Source: Methanomicrobia archaeon (GTDB lineage Archaea; Halobacteriota; Bog-38; Methanoflorentales; Methanoflorentaceae). Taken from it: DNA of 59,102 nucleotides. Positions within the stretch are counted from its first letter, which is position 1; the number at the start of each line of letters is the position of its first letter. Shown in pieces: positions 34,840 through 44,080 of the stretch. Where the stretch lies: positions 1 to 59,102 of the forward strand of contig JACTTZ010000013.1 of the NCBI GenBank assembly GCA_015660915.1. The letters run 5' to 3'. The notes under the pieces were generated by a model. It ran no database searches and was not told where the DNA came from. It saw only the letters and a program-made list of their open reading frames with translations. The position numbers and the translations under genes are program-made.

Positions 34840-36297
34840 TTACAAGACTATTGCGATTCCTTTTTCGGGAATTGTGACATTATCGTGCAAGTTTTTAAAC
34901 ACTTCAGGATGTTGAGTGTGCACGGGGATCAATGTACGTGGATTTATAGCAGCGATCACGTCTCGTATCTCGTCATAATTCAAGTGACCTGAAGCATGGA
35001 TGTGTGTATAAGGGTACAGGCCAAAATGTGCAAGCCAGTTCTCCACTTTCTTCAGATCTAACTCCATCTCCAGATCGAACGGTTCACACACGCTCCGAAT
35101 GTAACTGCTGCCTACTTCGGGCTTGACGTCGATCAGCTCTTTAAGCTCGAAGAAATCACAGCGAAAGATGTATTCGTTCTGATTCTCGCTAATATCTCTG
35201 GCTGTCACGGCGTTGGCGTGATCGAGAAACTCACGCTCCCAATTGTCATAATCCTCTCGCTGAATCTTCTCTGAGAACCGGCCGTCCTTGTACACGCCCC
35301 ACGTCTTCCGAGGAATGTACACTCGGATGTGATCGTCATCAATTCTCGGTGTCGCAATTCCGGATGTCTTGAAGAGTTCGAGCAGGTACGCCTGCTTCAG
35401 GTTGATGACCAACGCCCTATCGGTTTGCTGCGCGACCTGATAGAAGCTTTGCATACGGTCGGTATCTCTCACAGGGAAATTCACAACAACGAGACCGTTA
35501 GTCTTCTCTACACGCTCTTTAACGACTTCCTTGACGTGTTCTTCGCTATCTACCTGCGTTGAATTGACGCGCGTACCTTCACAGATCATTGCAACCGGCT
35601 CCACTGCCGAGGCCCGTTCGACGAACCGTCTCGTCTCATCGCCCTTGTAGCCGTGGAACCGAAAGTCGCCTGTGTAGACGATGGGCCCTGCGCTCGTATG
35701 CAGGATGTAGGCAGTGGCGCCTTCGAGTGAGTGACTAACAGGCAGAGCCTCTACATTGAGCCCTCCAACAGTGAATCGGTTCTCGACGATGTTGTAAGGT
35801 CGCGGTTTCTTCGCCTTCTCGCCGTATAGCTTCGACTCGTCGCCTTTTTTGTTCACGTAGGTTTTGAACGACTCTTTCAGAGCGATTAGCTCACACGTGC
35901 CTGTCGAACCCGTCTCATCGAGAGCTTGCATGATGTCTTTGGCACCCTGCGTGCAATACAGTGGAATATCGTCTCTGAGATAGTGAATATACGAGCAGTG
36001 ATCCATGTGTGCGTGGCTGAGGAGAAGACCATCTATGCTGCGCGTTTCTTCAGACGGGAGTCTACAATGGTCGAGATAATCGCAACGATAGACTCCTTCC
36101 AGATTAGGAAGCAAACCGAACTCAAGGAGATCGAGTATACCGTTGCACTTGCGGGGCTGCATGAACTCGTCAAAATACTGATTGGCGAGACTGAAACTCA
36201 TCCCAAAGTCGAGAAACAGTTGCGTTTCGGCGTCTTCAACTAGAATTTTGTTTCCGCCAATCTCATTGACCCCACCATAGAACGTCAGCGAAGTCAT
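34840..36297 (-). CDS. RNase J-like metallo-beta-lactamase-fold nuclease
   Basis: 485 residues. Metallo-beta-lactamase motifs are LLSHAHMDHCSY (HxHxDH, about 92-103), SHSLEG and TGDFRFHG, and the C-terminal RMMBL-type HASGHLNYDEI and IPVHTQHPEVF. A beta-CASP-like region lies between. Archaeal RNase J proteins are 5'-3' exonucleases. This form lies 32 bases upstream of mcrB on the same strand, so it may be part of the restriction operon rather than housekeeping mRNA decay. A 94-base segment of the gene is duplicated at 21768-21861. Confidence 0.85.
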   Translation of the reverse strand: MTSLTFYGGVNEIGGNKILVEDAETQLFLDFGMSFSLANQYFDEFMQPRKCNGILDLLEFGLLPNLEGVYRCDYLDHCRLPSEETRSIDGLLLSHAHMDHCSYIHYLRDDIPLYCTQGAKDIMQALDETGSTGTCELIALKESFKTYVNKKGDESKLYGEKAKKPRPYNIVENRFTVGGLNVEALPVSHSLEGATAYILHTSAGPIVYTGDFRFHGYKGDETRRFVERASAVEPVAMICEGTRVNSTQVDSEEHVKEVVKERVEKTNGLVVVNFPVRDTDRMQSFYQVAQQTDRALVINLKQAYLLELFKTSGIATPRIDDDHIRVYIPRKTWGVYKDGRFSEKIQREDYDNWEREFLDHANAVTARDISENQNEYIFRCDFFELKELIDVKPEVGSSYIRSVCEPFDLEMELDLKKVENWLAHFGLYPYTHIHASGHLNYDEIRDVIAAINPRTLIPVHTQHPEVFKNLHDNVTIPEKGIAIVL

Positions 36298-36380
36298 ATA
36301 GTCCCGTGAGAATTGTGAATAACCAAAAGCGTTTCGGTGAGGCAGGCTAGCTGCAAAGCGACTTTTTAGAAAACAACAGA

Positions 36381-36388
36381 TTTATAGA
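36381..36388 (+). promoter_or_regulatory. TATA box of the EVE gene
   Basis: TTTATAGA lies about 30 bases before the ATG at 36414, predicting a leader of only a few bases. Confidence 0.45.
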
Positions 36389-36413
36389 GAAACAAGCTTC
36401 ATTACTCGACGCT

Positions 36414-36863
36414 ATGAATCACTGGCTTTACATCACGAATTCTGACAACTGGAAAGTAACAAAGGAGACAAACATTCTAGGAGCCAGCACGAGGTATAGA
36501 AATGCGCTCTCTCGTATGCAAATAGGAGATAAATGCCTCGTTTATGTGATTGGAGGCAGAAGCGACGGTGAAAAGACACTCGCGAGAATAGTCGGTGAAT
36601 ACCGTGTTGCTTCAAAAACCTTTCATGACAGCACTAAGATCTTTAAGGCGCCGACCTACACGCCTGCCGAGATTTTTAACGCACGGATTAAGCTCAAACC
36701 GCTTAACATATTTAAAAAGCCTATTGCCTTCAAACCACTTGTCTCGCAGCTTGCTTTCATTAAGAATAAGCAGAGGTGGTCTTTACACATTAGGGGGAGG
36801 GCGGTAGTAGAAATCCCCAAAGATGACTATAGCTTGATCACTTCAAAGGCGGGAGGAAGCTAA
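36414..36863 (+). CDS. EVE-domain protein
   Basis: 149 residues that make up a single EVE (PUA-like) domain: NHWLYITNSDNWKVTKETNI at the start, IGDKCLVYVIGGRSDGEKTL, an aromatic/Phe-rich middle and RWSLHIRGRAVVEIPKDDY at the end. EVE domains bind modified bases in DNA or RNA and are common next to restriction systems. Divergent from the RNase J-like/mcrBC operon, with its own TATA box. It probably belongs to the same defence block as a modified-base sensor. Confidence 0.8.
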   Translation: MNHWLYITNSDNWKVTKETNILGASTRYRNALSRMQIGDKCLVYVIGGRSDGEKTLARIVGEYRVASKTFHDSTKIFKAPTYTPAEIFNARIKLKPLNIFKKPIAFKPLVSQLAFIKNKQRWSLHIRGRAVVEIPKDDYSLITSKAGGS

Positions 36864-36989
36864 TTTTCACGCGGACTTGATTGCCTTTCGCCTCTCTCCT
36901 CGCGCTTCGCTTCGCTTACAAAGGCATCATTTCACTCTGAAGCTTTAGGCCTTATTTGTCCAAAGCCAGTGCACTTTGAACAGAGAGTG

Positions 36990-39900
36990 TCAAAAATGAG
37001 TAAGCCCGTCGATTTGTTTCATATACTCTATCGTCTTTTTGATAACTTCAACGATCTGCAAGAAGTGCTCGATTTCAACACTGCTCAGCTCTCTGCCTTT
37101 TCTACTTTTAAGCCACTTGTCCAGAACCTGATAGCCACCAATGTAAAATGTCCATGCCTCGTCCGGAATGCGGTCAAAGAATTGTGCATTATTAATGTAG
37201 ACATGTCCTTCGCTATATTTGACAAACTCCACCACATTGGAGCCTTGCACATTAAAAGTAGTATTTGTCTCCATTTGCGCCTTCATTAGATGCAGACTAA
37301 CTAACCTCGCGCCGAGATCAGAGATGCTCTTGAACGCATCGTAGTTTTTCACAAAATTAATTCGAGGGAAATCTATCTTCAAGAACTCCCTATACGCTTC
37401 TCTGTAGGTAGGCGAGTATAGGATGGCGTAAATGTAGCTAAAGATCTCTTTGGGGGATATCGAACGCCCCGCGTATTGCTCTTCGATGAAATGAGCGAAT
37501 TCTTTCGTAAAATTCGGCTTGCTGAGACATTCGCCGGGTTCTTCAGCCTGATTAAACAGCTCGCTTTGCCGACTTCTCTCGTCATTTAGTAGGTATAATG
37601 GAAAAACTCGGAAAGTCTCACTTTTGACCGAAAGCAGACTTTTGTCAGTTACGTTTTGCGTGACTAAAGCGTGACTGTAGTCACCTCCACTCAACAACTT
37701 AGAAGAAACAAGACCTATGTTCGGACAGTCATGATTACTTGCGTTAAGCAGATTTCCCATCACCTGCTCTCTCGTATATTCAACCAACAGTGACGTGTAA
37801 CAGATCTTTCTGATATCAAAAGGTCTGTACGCATAATCTACAATGCAGTTTGAATAATCAAACTGTTTGAGAGCCTCTCTCGCTTTTCTAAGACTCCAGT
37901 CTCTCGTGTTGCTTAGTTTGAAACGAGTTTCAATTTGGTCATCTGTTTCACTACCTCTGAGGGATTCTATTCTTTCTTCAAGCTCAGCTTCGGTGAAACT
38001 GACGACAAAGTGATCCCTGTGAGTCTTGACTCCGGAAGTATGTACCCTGAATATCTCGTCAAGTGCTTTGAAATTGGCATAATCTCGTCCCAGCGCGAAA
38101 TCCTTAGGCACAAAGAAGTAGTAAGGCTGCTCTGGCTTTAGTTCGCGCCACTTGATGGTGCTTATAGTGTTTCTATCTAGCCAAGCATATTTTTCTTCTC
38201 TGCTTCCTAGTGATTCTGAGTACCAGACCCCCTTCTGGACGCCTTTGCTATTCTTAACGAGTATTGCAATCGCTACACCTTGCTGTATGTCAAAGACATT
38301 CTCATCTTTCTGAGTCTTAGCAGTCTGAGGACTCCGCCTTGTGCTCCCGTGCAAGTTCAAGATATAGATGGCATCAAAGGCCATTAGGAGGCATTCTCTC
38401 ATTCGCCGGTGTATAGAACCATCCAAGTAGCGGTTATTCGTGACAAAACCTACTATACCTTTGCCGTTCTGTTCGACCTTCCATTGTGCAAAGCGAATGA
38501 ATTTTATGTAGTCATCATCCAGAGGCTGAATGTTCCATTCTCGCAGGTCTTTTTTGTAATCCTCCATTTTCTCTGCAATCCATTTGGATTTGTTCGCAGA
38601 ACTTACTGAATACGGGGGATTTCCGAGCACCACTAAAACAGGTTTCTTCAGTTTCAGGTCGTCCGCAGTCTCGCTTTCTTCAGTTAACTCCCGTAAAAAA
38701 GGCATGTGAGTATGTAACTCAAACGGCTCTAATGTGTTAGTCAGGTACACTTGAATCCTATCTTCGTCGTCAAATTCATAGAACCATTTCTTGAGTACGG
38801 TTGTTAGTTTTAAGTGGGAGATGATATAGGGGGTAATCAGCAGCTCGAATCCATAAAAATCGTGCAGTATATGATCCTTAATCTTTTTAGGAATTAATCC
38901 ACTCAGTCCCTTATCCTTCAATTCAATTAGGGTGGAGAGGTAAATAAGCCATAGAAAAGTGCCAGTTCCAACTGCAGGATCCAGAACCGTCAAGCCTTCT
39001 TCTGCGAATCCCATCGGCTTATCAAACTCATCTTTTAGCATCTGATTTATTGATTTTACGATGAACGAAACGACTGGTCGCGGTGTGTAATACACACCTA
39101 AGCGCTTTTTCCTCGCAGGTTCATAAGACGCCAAGAAATCTTCATAAAAAAAGGTGAAAGGATCTCTATCTTTCTTCCCTCTAAAATCAATCTGAGAGAG
39201 AATTTCATCTACTTCTGAGGCATTTAGCACGTTAATTAGCGCGTCTACGATCCATGAAACATCTGAGGGTAAAGTATCACCCGCAATATTCAAAAAAATC
39301 TTCCTAATGATCTTAATATTTCGAGGGATATGAGACGCTGCAGTATCTCTGTCTAGTTTGCCTTTTTCATTTATCTTAGCTAGGAAAAGTCCGTACGTAA
39401 TCGTCTGTGCATATGCATCCGCACAGTCTTCAACCCGAATATCTTTAATCAGTTCATTGAGAGCTTCAAAAAAACTGTATAGCGAGGAAGGCGGGACGCC
39501 ACGTTCTTTTTTTATAAGATCTTCTTCGAGTTGTTCACTTGCTAGGTCTTTAAGAAGTTTCGTCTTTTTGGCCAGTTCTTCTGCTAAAATTATAGCGGAT
39601 CTTATAGTTGGCTGACTATAACCAAAAAAAGTGTCCGTAAGCTGCAAAAACTCGTCTATCTTGCTTTCAGTTATCCGACTTTTTGGGTTGCTGACGTCAG
39701 CCAAACTAAATAGATTCTGATCAAATATTGTTTGATGGCCTCGGATAAGGATAAAACGCCGATAATCCGTGAGAATAATGTTGTCGATACTCTCTCGGTA
39801 TTTCTTGAGCTGTTTGCTCTCAATCTCCTCATCGAGGTTCTTTCCCAGATCCTTTGCTTCAATGTAGCCTACATTCACACCGGAGTGATAAGCGGTAAAA

Positions 39901-40085
39901 TCAGGTGCTCCGAGCTCCTTTATTCTCTTAGCTTCGTGAGTAACGTCATAGTTGGGATTTAAGCCTTTAATGAAGTTCTCTAGAGGGGTGCGTAGGGTCA
40001 TCTCTGTATAGTCGCCTTTCGATACGCTCTTTCTTATCTCGCGCAGATATTCTTGAAATACTGCATTTCGAGCGCTTTTTTCCAC
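36990..40085 (-). CDS. Nuclease-methyltransferase fusion (type ISP/IIG-like restriction enzyme)
   Basis: 1031 residues. The N-terminus (about 30-120) has a PD-(D/E)xK-type core, GAPDFTAYHSGVNVGYIEAK. The N6-adenine methyltransferase follows, with motif I VLDPAVGTGTFL near 366 and NPPYSVS near 487. The C-terminal half (about 650-1000; PFDIRKICYTSLLVEYTREQ) matches the type ISP specificity region. Classical type ISP enzymes carry a helicase between nuclease and methyltransferase; none is present here, so it is closer to a single-chain IIG design. GTG start behind AGGGG. Lower GC than the trp genes. Confidence 0.85.
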   Translation of the reverse strand: MEKSARNAVFQEYLREIRKSVSKGDYTEMTLRTPLENFIKGLNPNYDVTHEAKRIKELGAPDFTAYHSGVNVGYIEAKDLGKNLDEEIESKQLKKYRESIDNIILTDYRRFILIRGHQTIFDQNLFSLADVSNPKSRITESKIDEFLQLTDTFFGYSQPTIRSAIILAEELAKKTKLLKDLASEQLEEDLIKKERGVPPSSLYSFFEALNELIKDIRVEDCADAYAQTITYGLFLAKINEKGKLDRDTAASHIPRNIKIIRKIFLNIAGDTLPSDVSWIVDALINVLNASEVDEILSQIDFRGKKDRDPFTFFYEDFLASYEPARKKRLGVYYTPRPVVSFIVKSINQMLKDEFDKPMGFAEEGLTVLDPAVGTGTFLWLIYLSTLIELKDKGLSGLIPKKIKDHILHDFYGFELLITPYIISHLKLTTVLKKWFYEFDDEDRIQVYLTNTLEPFELHTHMPFLRELTEESETADDLKLKKPVLVVLGNPPYSVSSANKSKWIAEKMEDYKKDLREWNIQPLDDDYIKFIRFAQWKVEQNGKGIVGFVTNNRYLDGSIHRRMRECLLMAFDAIYILNLHGSTRRSPQTAKTQKDENVFDIQQGVAIAILVKNSKGVQKGVWYSESLGSREEKYAWLDRNTISTIKWRELKPEQPYYFFVPKDFALGRDYANFKALDEIFRVHTSGVKTHRDHFVVSFTEAELEERIESLRGSETDDQIETRFKLSNTRDWSLRKAREALKQFDYSNCIVDYAYRPFDIRKICYTSLLVEYTREQVMGNLLNASNHDCPNIGLVSSKLLSGGDYSHALVTQNVTDKSLLSVKSETFRVFPLYLLNDERSRQSELFNQAEEPGECLSKPNFTKEFAHFIEEQYAGRSISPKEIFSYIYAILYSPTYREAYREFLKIDFPRINFVKNYDAFKSISDLGARLVSLHLMKAQMETNTTFNVQGSNVVEFVKYSEGHVYINNAQFFDRIPDEAWTFYIGGYQVLDKWLKSRKGRELSSVEIEHFLQIVEVIKKTIEYMKQIDGLTHF

Positions 40086-40508
40086 TTTTTCCCCTGCTCA
40101 GAGATTTCTATCACAATTTATTGATCAATCTACTTTTACCTTATCATTTAAGGCTGCTTGTTGAGTTCTTTGAAGTAAGTATTGCCGTTGAGTTAACGGC
40201 TAGATGCGCATTAGGACTCTAGACGCTTCATTAAAAGCTACTGCCGATACAACGTTTATCCGTGACAAATCGCTCTCAGGCTTTTTGACGACAGAAGAAA
40301 AAACAACTAGTTGATCGAATCAAAACCTGATAGTTAATCCTTCATTCTCGCTTTAACGCCTCTCAATTAAGCTTTGAGCTCTTGCTTAGTTATTTAGTCC
40401 TCTCAGTCGGCTTTTTCTGCTAAAATAGCTAATTTCCTCTGCCAGAGCACTTTTGCATTTGCTCTTCTCGCTTCGTATATCGGGCTCCGCCCTTCCACGA
40501 TTCAGCGA
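40086..40508. other. A/T-rich divergent spacer
   Basis: About 420 bases between the divergent methyltransferase and the four-gene operon. Many TTTT/AAAA runs; no open frame with coding character. It must hold promoters for both sides, but no single TATA box stands out. Confidence 0.4.
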
Positions 40509-40982
40509 TTGACGGTCGGCCAGATCAGAACCGCGCTCAAGGAAGACAAACCGGCGTTGCACGTCCTAGCCGAACAAGAAAAGAATCGCTGCGAGTACTG
40601 GGCCCCCCTGCATAGCGTCGTGGTAACGGCACTCAAACAAGTGTTAGCAAACGATTTTGGCGATAAGGACGACGCTAAGCCTTTCTTCATGTATACCTCG
40701 TTTGAGAGCTGGCTGGAACGACATAAAACACCACTTCCACGCGTATTAGACCCAAGCAAAGCGCATCTTTGGCTCTCGGACTATCGAAAGTTTGCGGCTC
40801 AGTTCGGACAGATAATAGGTTGGGATACTACGAACCGCAAATACGTGTTGGCGCACGGGATGACTGGTGTTGAGTGGGAACATTACTCAAATCCTCAGCG
40901 AGAGGACGTTTACGACAAGTATATGGAAGCGTGGAAAGATATTGACTTGACCGTTGTCCAGCCGAAAAAACCGACGAATTAG
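40509..40982 (+). CDS. Unrecognised protein, first gene of a four-gene operon
   Basis: 157 residues from a TTG start with no clear ribosome-binding site; the frame remains open upstream, so the start is uncertain. Helical N-terminus (KEDKPALHVLAEQEKNRCEY) and a Trp/Tyr-rich middle (SFESWLERHKTPLPRVL, HLWLSDYRKFAAQFGQIIGW). No known domain, signal peptide or membrane helix. The stop is 11 bases before the next gene. Confidence 0.6.
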   Translation: MTVGQIRTALKEDKPALHVLAEQEKNRCEYWAPLHSVVVTALKQVLANDFGDKDDAKPFFMYTSFESWLERHKTPLPRVLDPSKAHLWLSDYRKFAAQFGQIIGWDTTNRKYVLAHGMTGVEWEHYSNPQREDVYDKYMEAWKDIDLTVVQPKKPTN

Positions 40983-40993
40983 CGGGGTTCTAC

Positions 40994-41848
40994 GTGCCGA
41001 CCAAACCTCGAAAGCGGAAAGCGAAACCACCATTAATCCCTCCAAGCCTTTCCGACATAGTGGAGGAGAATTTAGCAACGCGTGTGGTGGAAGAAAACCT
41101 CTATTGGGTTAAGGATTTGATGCGGCTGGGGGAAACAACACGACTGGCGCGAAAAGCTGCCGAAAATGCGTTGACGGCTCAGATGCAGAGCGTCGATCCG
41201 CAAAAAATGCAAGCGGCCCGCGACTTCTTAGAACGCTTGGACGCAAACAAGGTCATCGCCCTAAATAGGCAAAATGACGTAACCGCCTACACCGCTTTTT
41301 ATAGTAGCTTTCTTTCCACTATAGCCCCGAATCTAGCTTCACTCAGAAATCAAGTCGCTCACTTCCAGAATGTCGACATGACGAGGTTCGTGAACGACTT
41401 GCAAGTGGCTTCAGATGGAATAGACGTATTCAACTTCGCGGTGAAGCGCGTGTCACAAGAGCTGAAAGAAGGAGAAGTTACTCTCGAAACTCTGGAGCGA
41501 GTGACACCGCCTCCAACAATCATTGAATTCTTACGCGAAGAGCGGAATGAAGCACGACACCGCGGTGAACTACTTTCGAAAGCTCGTGCAGAAGCAGAAG
41601 TAGAGATGGTTACGTTACGCGAAGAGCGCGAGACAGCACGAGACCGCGATGAACAACGTTCGAAAGCTCTTGCAGAAGTAGAAGCAGAGATTGTTACGTT
41701 ACGCGAAAAGCTCACAATCGCTAATGAAAAGAATGCCCAATTAATGAACTCATTAGACGACGCTGAGCGAGATATTCAAGATTTAGGGAACGACTTACAA
41801 GCTTCGAAAGAGAAACCGATAGACAAACACAACCCTATGTTTGGTTAA
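40994..41848 (+). CDS. Coiled-coil protein with tandem 28-residue repeats
   Basis: 284 residues, GTG start. The N-terminus is basic (TKPRKRKAKPP). A helical middle with an Asn/Gln/Phe-rich segment (NRQNDVTAYTAFYSSFLSTI) follows. From about residue 180 to the end it is a long charged coiled coil made of two near-identical 28-residue units (84-base repeats starting at 41534 and 41618, a third begun at 41702), each containing LREER.. and E(A/V)E. Such coiled coils serve as rods or oligomerisation arms. The 3' end overlaps the open frame of the next gene. Function unknown. Confidence 0.7.
   Translation: MPTKPRKRKAKPPLIPPSLSDIVEENLATRVVEENLYWVKDLMRLGETTRLARKAAENALTAQMQSVDPQKMQAARDFLERLDANKVIALNRQNDVTAYTAFYSSFLSTIAPNLASLRNQVAHFQNVDMTRFVNDLQVASDGIDVFNFAVKRVSQELKEGEVTLETLERVTPPPTIIEFLREERNEARHRGELLSKARAEAEVEMVTLREERETARDRDEQRSKALAEVEAEIVTLREKLTIANEKNAQLMNSLDDAERDIQDLGNDLQASKEKPIDKHNPMFG
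41534..41710 (+). repeat. 84-base tandem repeat in the coiled-coil gene
   Basis: Units begin at 41534, 41618 and (partial) 41702 with cgcgaa(g/a)ag and share most positions; each encodes 28 residues, four heptads, so the repeat keeps the coiled coil in register. Confidence 0.85.
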
Positions 41849-41876
41849 AGGACTAGTGGCGGATCAGGAGGGGCAT

Positions 41877-42491
41877 ATGTCTGATGTTATGGAGATTCAA
41901 AAAAAGCGGTTTGACTTTCTGAATACGTTGTACGACGAATCAGGCGCCGATAGATTTAGGCTTTTTCCGCGCGAGTATATCGGCCAAAAAATTGGGCTTG
42001 ATCCGAGAGAAGCTGAAAACATTATTGATTATCTCGGAAATGAGGAACTCGTTGATACTACAAGAGACACCGTATCAATATCGCAATACGGAATAAAAGA
42101 GGTTGAAGCGGCCAGAAACCGCCCTGAAAAGCAGACCGATCATTTTCCAGCAAACATAATCAACATTGGAACGATGATTGACTCACAAATTTTGCAGGCA
42201 AGTCCCGGCGCGATGCAGGTGAGTGTTATTACTGCTCAGGATCGCAGCACGATTGAAGAAGCTATTTCTTTACTCAAAGAGCACATGGACGAACTCAAGC
42301 TGCCGCCAGAGCAGGAGCGCGACGTGCGAGCTGATATGGAAACGATTGAAGCTCAGATGAAATCATCAAAGCCCAAATGGACTGTCATAAAGGAGTCAGC
42401 CACTTCTTCAAAAGAAATCCTTCAAACTGTGGCAGCGGTGTCTACTGCAGCTCAGAGCGCCCTTCAACTGTTGAGTATGCTGCACCACTGA
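41877..42491 (+). CDS. Winged-helix-like hypothetical protein, third gene of the operon
   Basis: 204 residues from the ATG at 41877, which has AGGAGGGG just upstream. Residues about 5-75 look like a winged helix (RFDFLNTLYDESGADRFRLF, IGLDPREAENIIDYLGNEEL, VSISQYGIKEVEAARN). The rest is helical (STIEEAISLLKEHMDELKLP), ending in a hydrophobic Ala/Ser-rich helix (QTVAAVSTAAQSALQLLSML). This layout (wHTH plus helical oligomerisation tail) is seen in several phage-defence sensor proteins, but I cannot name the family. The stop is one base before the next start. Confidence 0.65.
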   Translation: MSDVMEIQKKRFDFLNTLYDESGADRFRLFPREYIGQKIGLDPREAENIIDYLGNEELVDTTRDTVSISQYGIKEVEAARNRPEKQTDHFPANIINIGTMIDSQILQASPGAMQVSVITAQDRSTIEEAISLLKEHMDELKLPPEQERDVRADMETIEAQMKSSKPKWTVIKESATSSKEILQTVAAVSTAAQSALQLLSMLHH

Positions 42492-42492
42492 G

Positions 42493-44049
42493 TTGGGAAG
42501 ATCCGCATCGCGCTACGCGTCCGAGCAAAGTCCGGAAAACCGAGGCACAACTTTGCAAGCAGATCAACGTTACGATCAATTCATCAGATGGTATGAATGT
42601 CATGGTGGCATCTTTGTGGGCAAGAGACGGCGTTTTGACTGTGATTTTGTATGTGGGCAGACTGAAGAGGATAACATAATCGTACGCTTGCAAAGCGTTG
42701 ATCCTGCATTTTATCCGGTTTTTATTGGCGGTTTGGAGTCGGTAGTGTATGCATCCGGATATACTCCCGACGGGCAATACGTGAAAGCCGACATTGCAGT
42801 GGCAGGGTTTCCTGAGTCTTACGCGCAAACGTTAACATGCATCAATATGCTAGTGAAACCCCAGACTAGGCTTAAGTTCTACAAGTTAAAGTTCTACATT
42901 ATCAATTTTGAGTTCTTTCGCCCATTCAAATGGCATTTTGGAGGTTATGACATCTCTGTAACGAAAGTCACCGAGTATAACAAAGTAGAAGAAGAAATGC
43001 GCTCGACGAAAAAGCCGAAGGTAACGGCAGAATTAGCGATCACGTTCTCCAGTCATCGCATCGTCAACGAATACGAAGCGGAGCACATTGCGCACGATCT
43101 ATGCGCTCTCCTTTCGCTAGCGAAAGGTTGTCAAATACAGTGGCTGTATTGGGACGCATATAGTTCAGATGGGGTTCTCGTTAAAAGCTACCACTGGGAT
43201 GGTGTCACGACACCATATAGCACACAGCCCCTTATTCTTGAACATCCGCCTAATACGGACATAGACGGCTTCGTGCAACAGACTTTTGAGCGTTACCGAG
43301 AAGTAAACGAAAGGGGCAGATGGAAGTTTGATCAAGCTATTGGGCATTATGTTGAAAACGAAAGGAGGATATGGAAGTTTGATCAAGCCATCGGGCATTA
43401 TGTTGAAACCGTTTCGAGTGATAGCCTCTTAGAGTTAAAAGCGATAAGTTTGGTAGTGCTGGTCGACTATTTCACCCAGCGCTATGCGGATTTTGCGAAG
43501 ACCACATTTTTCGTAGACGGAACTAGTTTTGACGATAAACGAGGCGCTTTACACAAGCTGATATCGTGCGCTCTGGAGAGCCTCTTTTCGGCCGATGATT
43601 TGATTCTAAATGAGTTTGAACCGACGAGAAGAAAAGGAGCCAAGAAGCGCATCTTCAACGAAATGGCTGATAGAATTGACGGTCTCAACAGCCGTAGCTT
43701 CAAGTCGCTACTCAACAGCTTGCTTAAAGAGCTGGACCTCGAAGTTGATGAAGACGAGGTCGAAACTTTTGTCAAGATACGAAATCGACTCGTTCATGAG
43801 TCATATTTCTTGACGCAAAATGACTTCTTGGAACGATCACCTTATGGAATCAATCCGCGACAGTTCTTCCGAATACTTTCTCTGACGAGTCGTATCATTT
43901 TAGCAATCCTTCAGTATCGGGGCCATTATTATGATTGGAAGAAACGTGAAGGCGTCGAATGGCGAGGTTCCGAAAAAGCACGGGTAAAAATGACGTACGC
44001 AAGTGACAAATCACTAAGCTCTGAAGGCAGGGCGAGCAATACTAGGTAG
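42493..44049 (+). CDS. Large HEPN-like protein, last gene of the four-gene operon
   Basis: 518 residues, TTG start. The N-terminal half is beta-rich (RFDCDFVCGQTEEDNIIVRL, KWHFGGYDISVTKVTEY). The C-terminal half is helical and near residue 435 carries VKIRNRLVHESYF, the R-x4-H motif of HEPN RNases. The layout recalls the ApeA-like anti-phage HEPN proteins (beta N-terminus, HEPN C-terminus), though I cannot prove homology. A 51-base tandem duplication (43306-43407) repeats NER..WKFDQAIGHYVE. The N-terminal start is uncertain because another frame is open across 42377-42679. Confidence 0.65.
   Translation: MGRSASRYASEQSPENRGTTLQADQRYDQFIRWYECHGGIFVGKRRRFDCDFVCGQTEEDNIIVRLQSVDPAFYPVFIGGLESVVYASGYTPDGQYVKADIAVAGFPESYAQTLTCINMLVKPQTRLKFYKLKFYIINFEFFRPFKWHFGGYDISVTKVTEYNKVEEEMRSTKKPKVTAELAITFSSHRIVNEYEAEHIAHDLCALLSLAKGCQIQWLYWDAYSSDGVLVKSYHWDGVTTPYSTQPLILEHPPNTDIDGFVQQTFERYREVNERGRWKFDQAIGHYVENERRIWKFDQAIGHYVETVSSDSLLELKAISLVVLVDYFTQRYADFAKTTFFVDGTSFDDKRGALHKLISCALESLFSADDLILNEFEPTRRKGAKKRIFNEMADRIDGLNSRSFKSLLNSLLKELDLEVDEDEVETFVKIRNRLVHESYFLTQNDFLERSPYGINPRQFFRILSLTSRIILAILQYRGHYYDWKKREGVEWRGSEKARVKMTYASDKSLSSEGRASNTR
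43306..43407 (+). repeat. 51-base in-frame tandem duplication
   Basis: Two adjacent 51-base units (43306-43356 and 43357-43407), nearly identical, encode NERGRWKFDQAIGHYVE and NERRIWKFDQAIGHYVE inside the HEPN-like protein. Confidence 0.9.
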
Positions 44050-44080
44050 AGCTGGAGTCATAGAGCGAACGAGGGTATAG

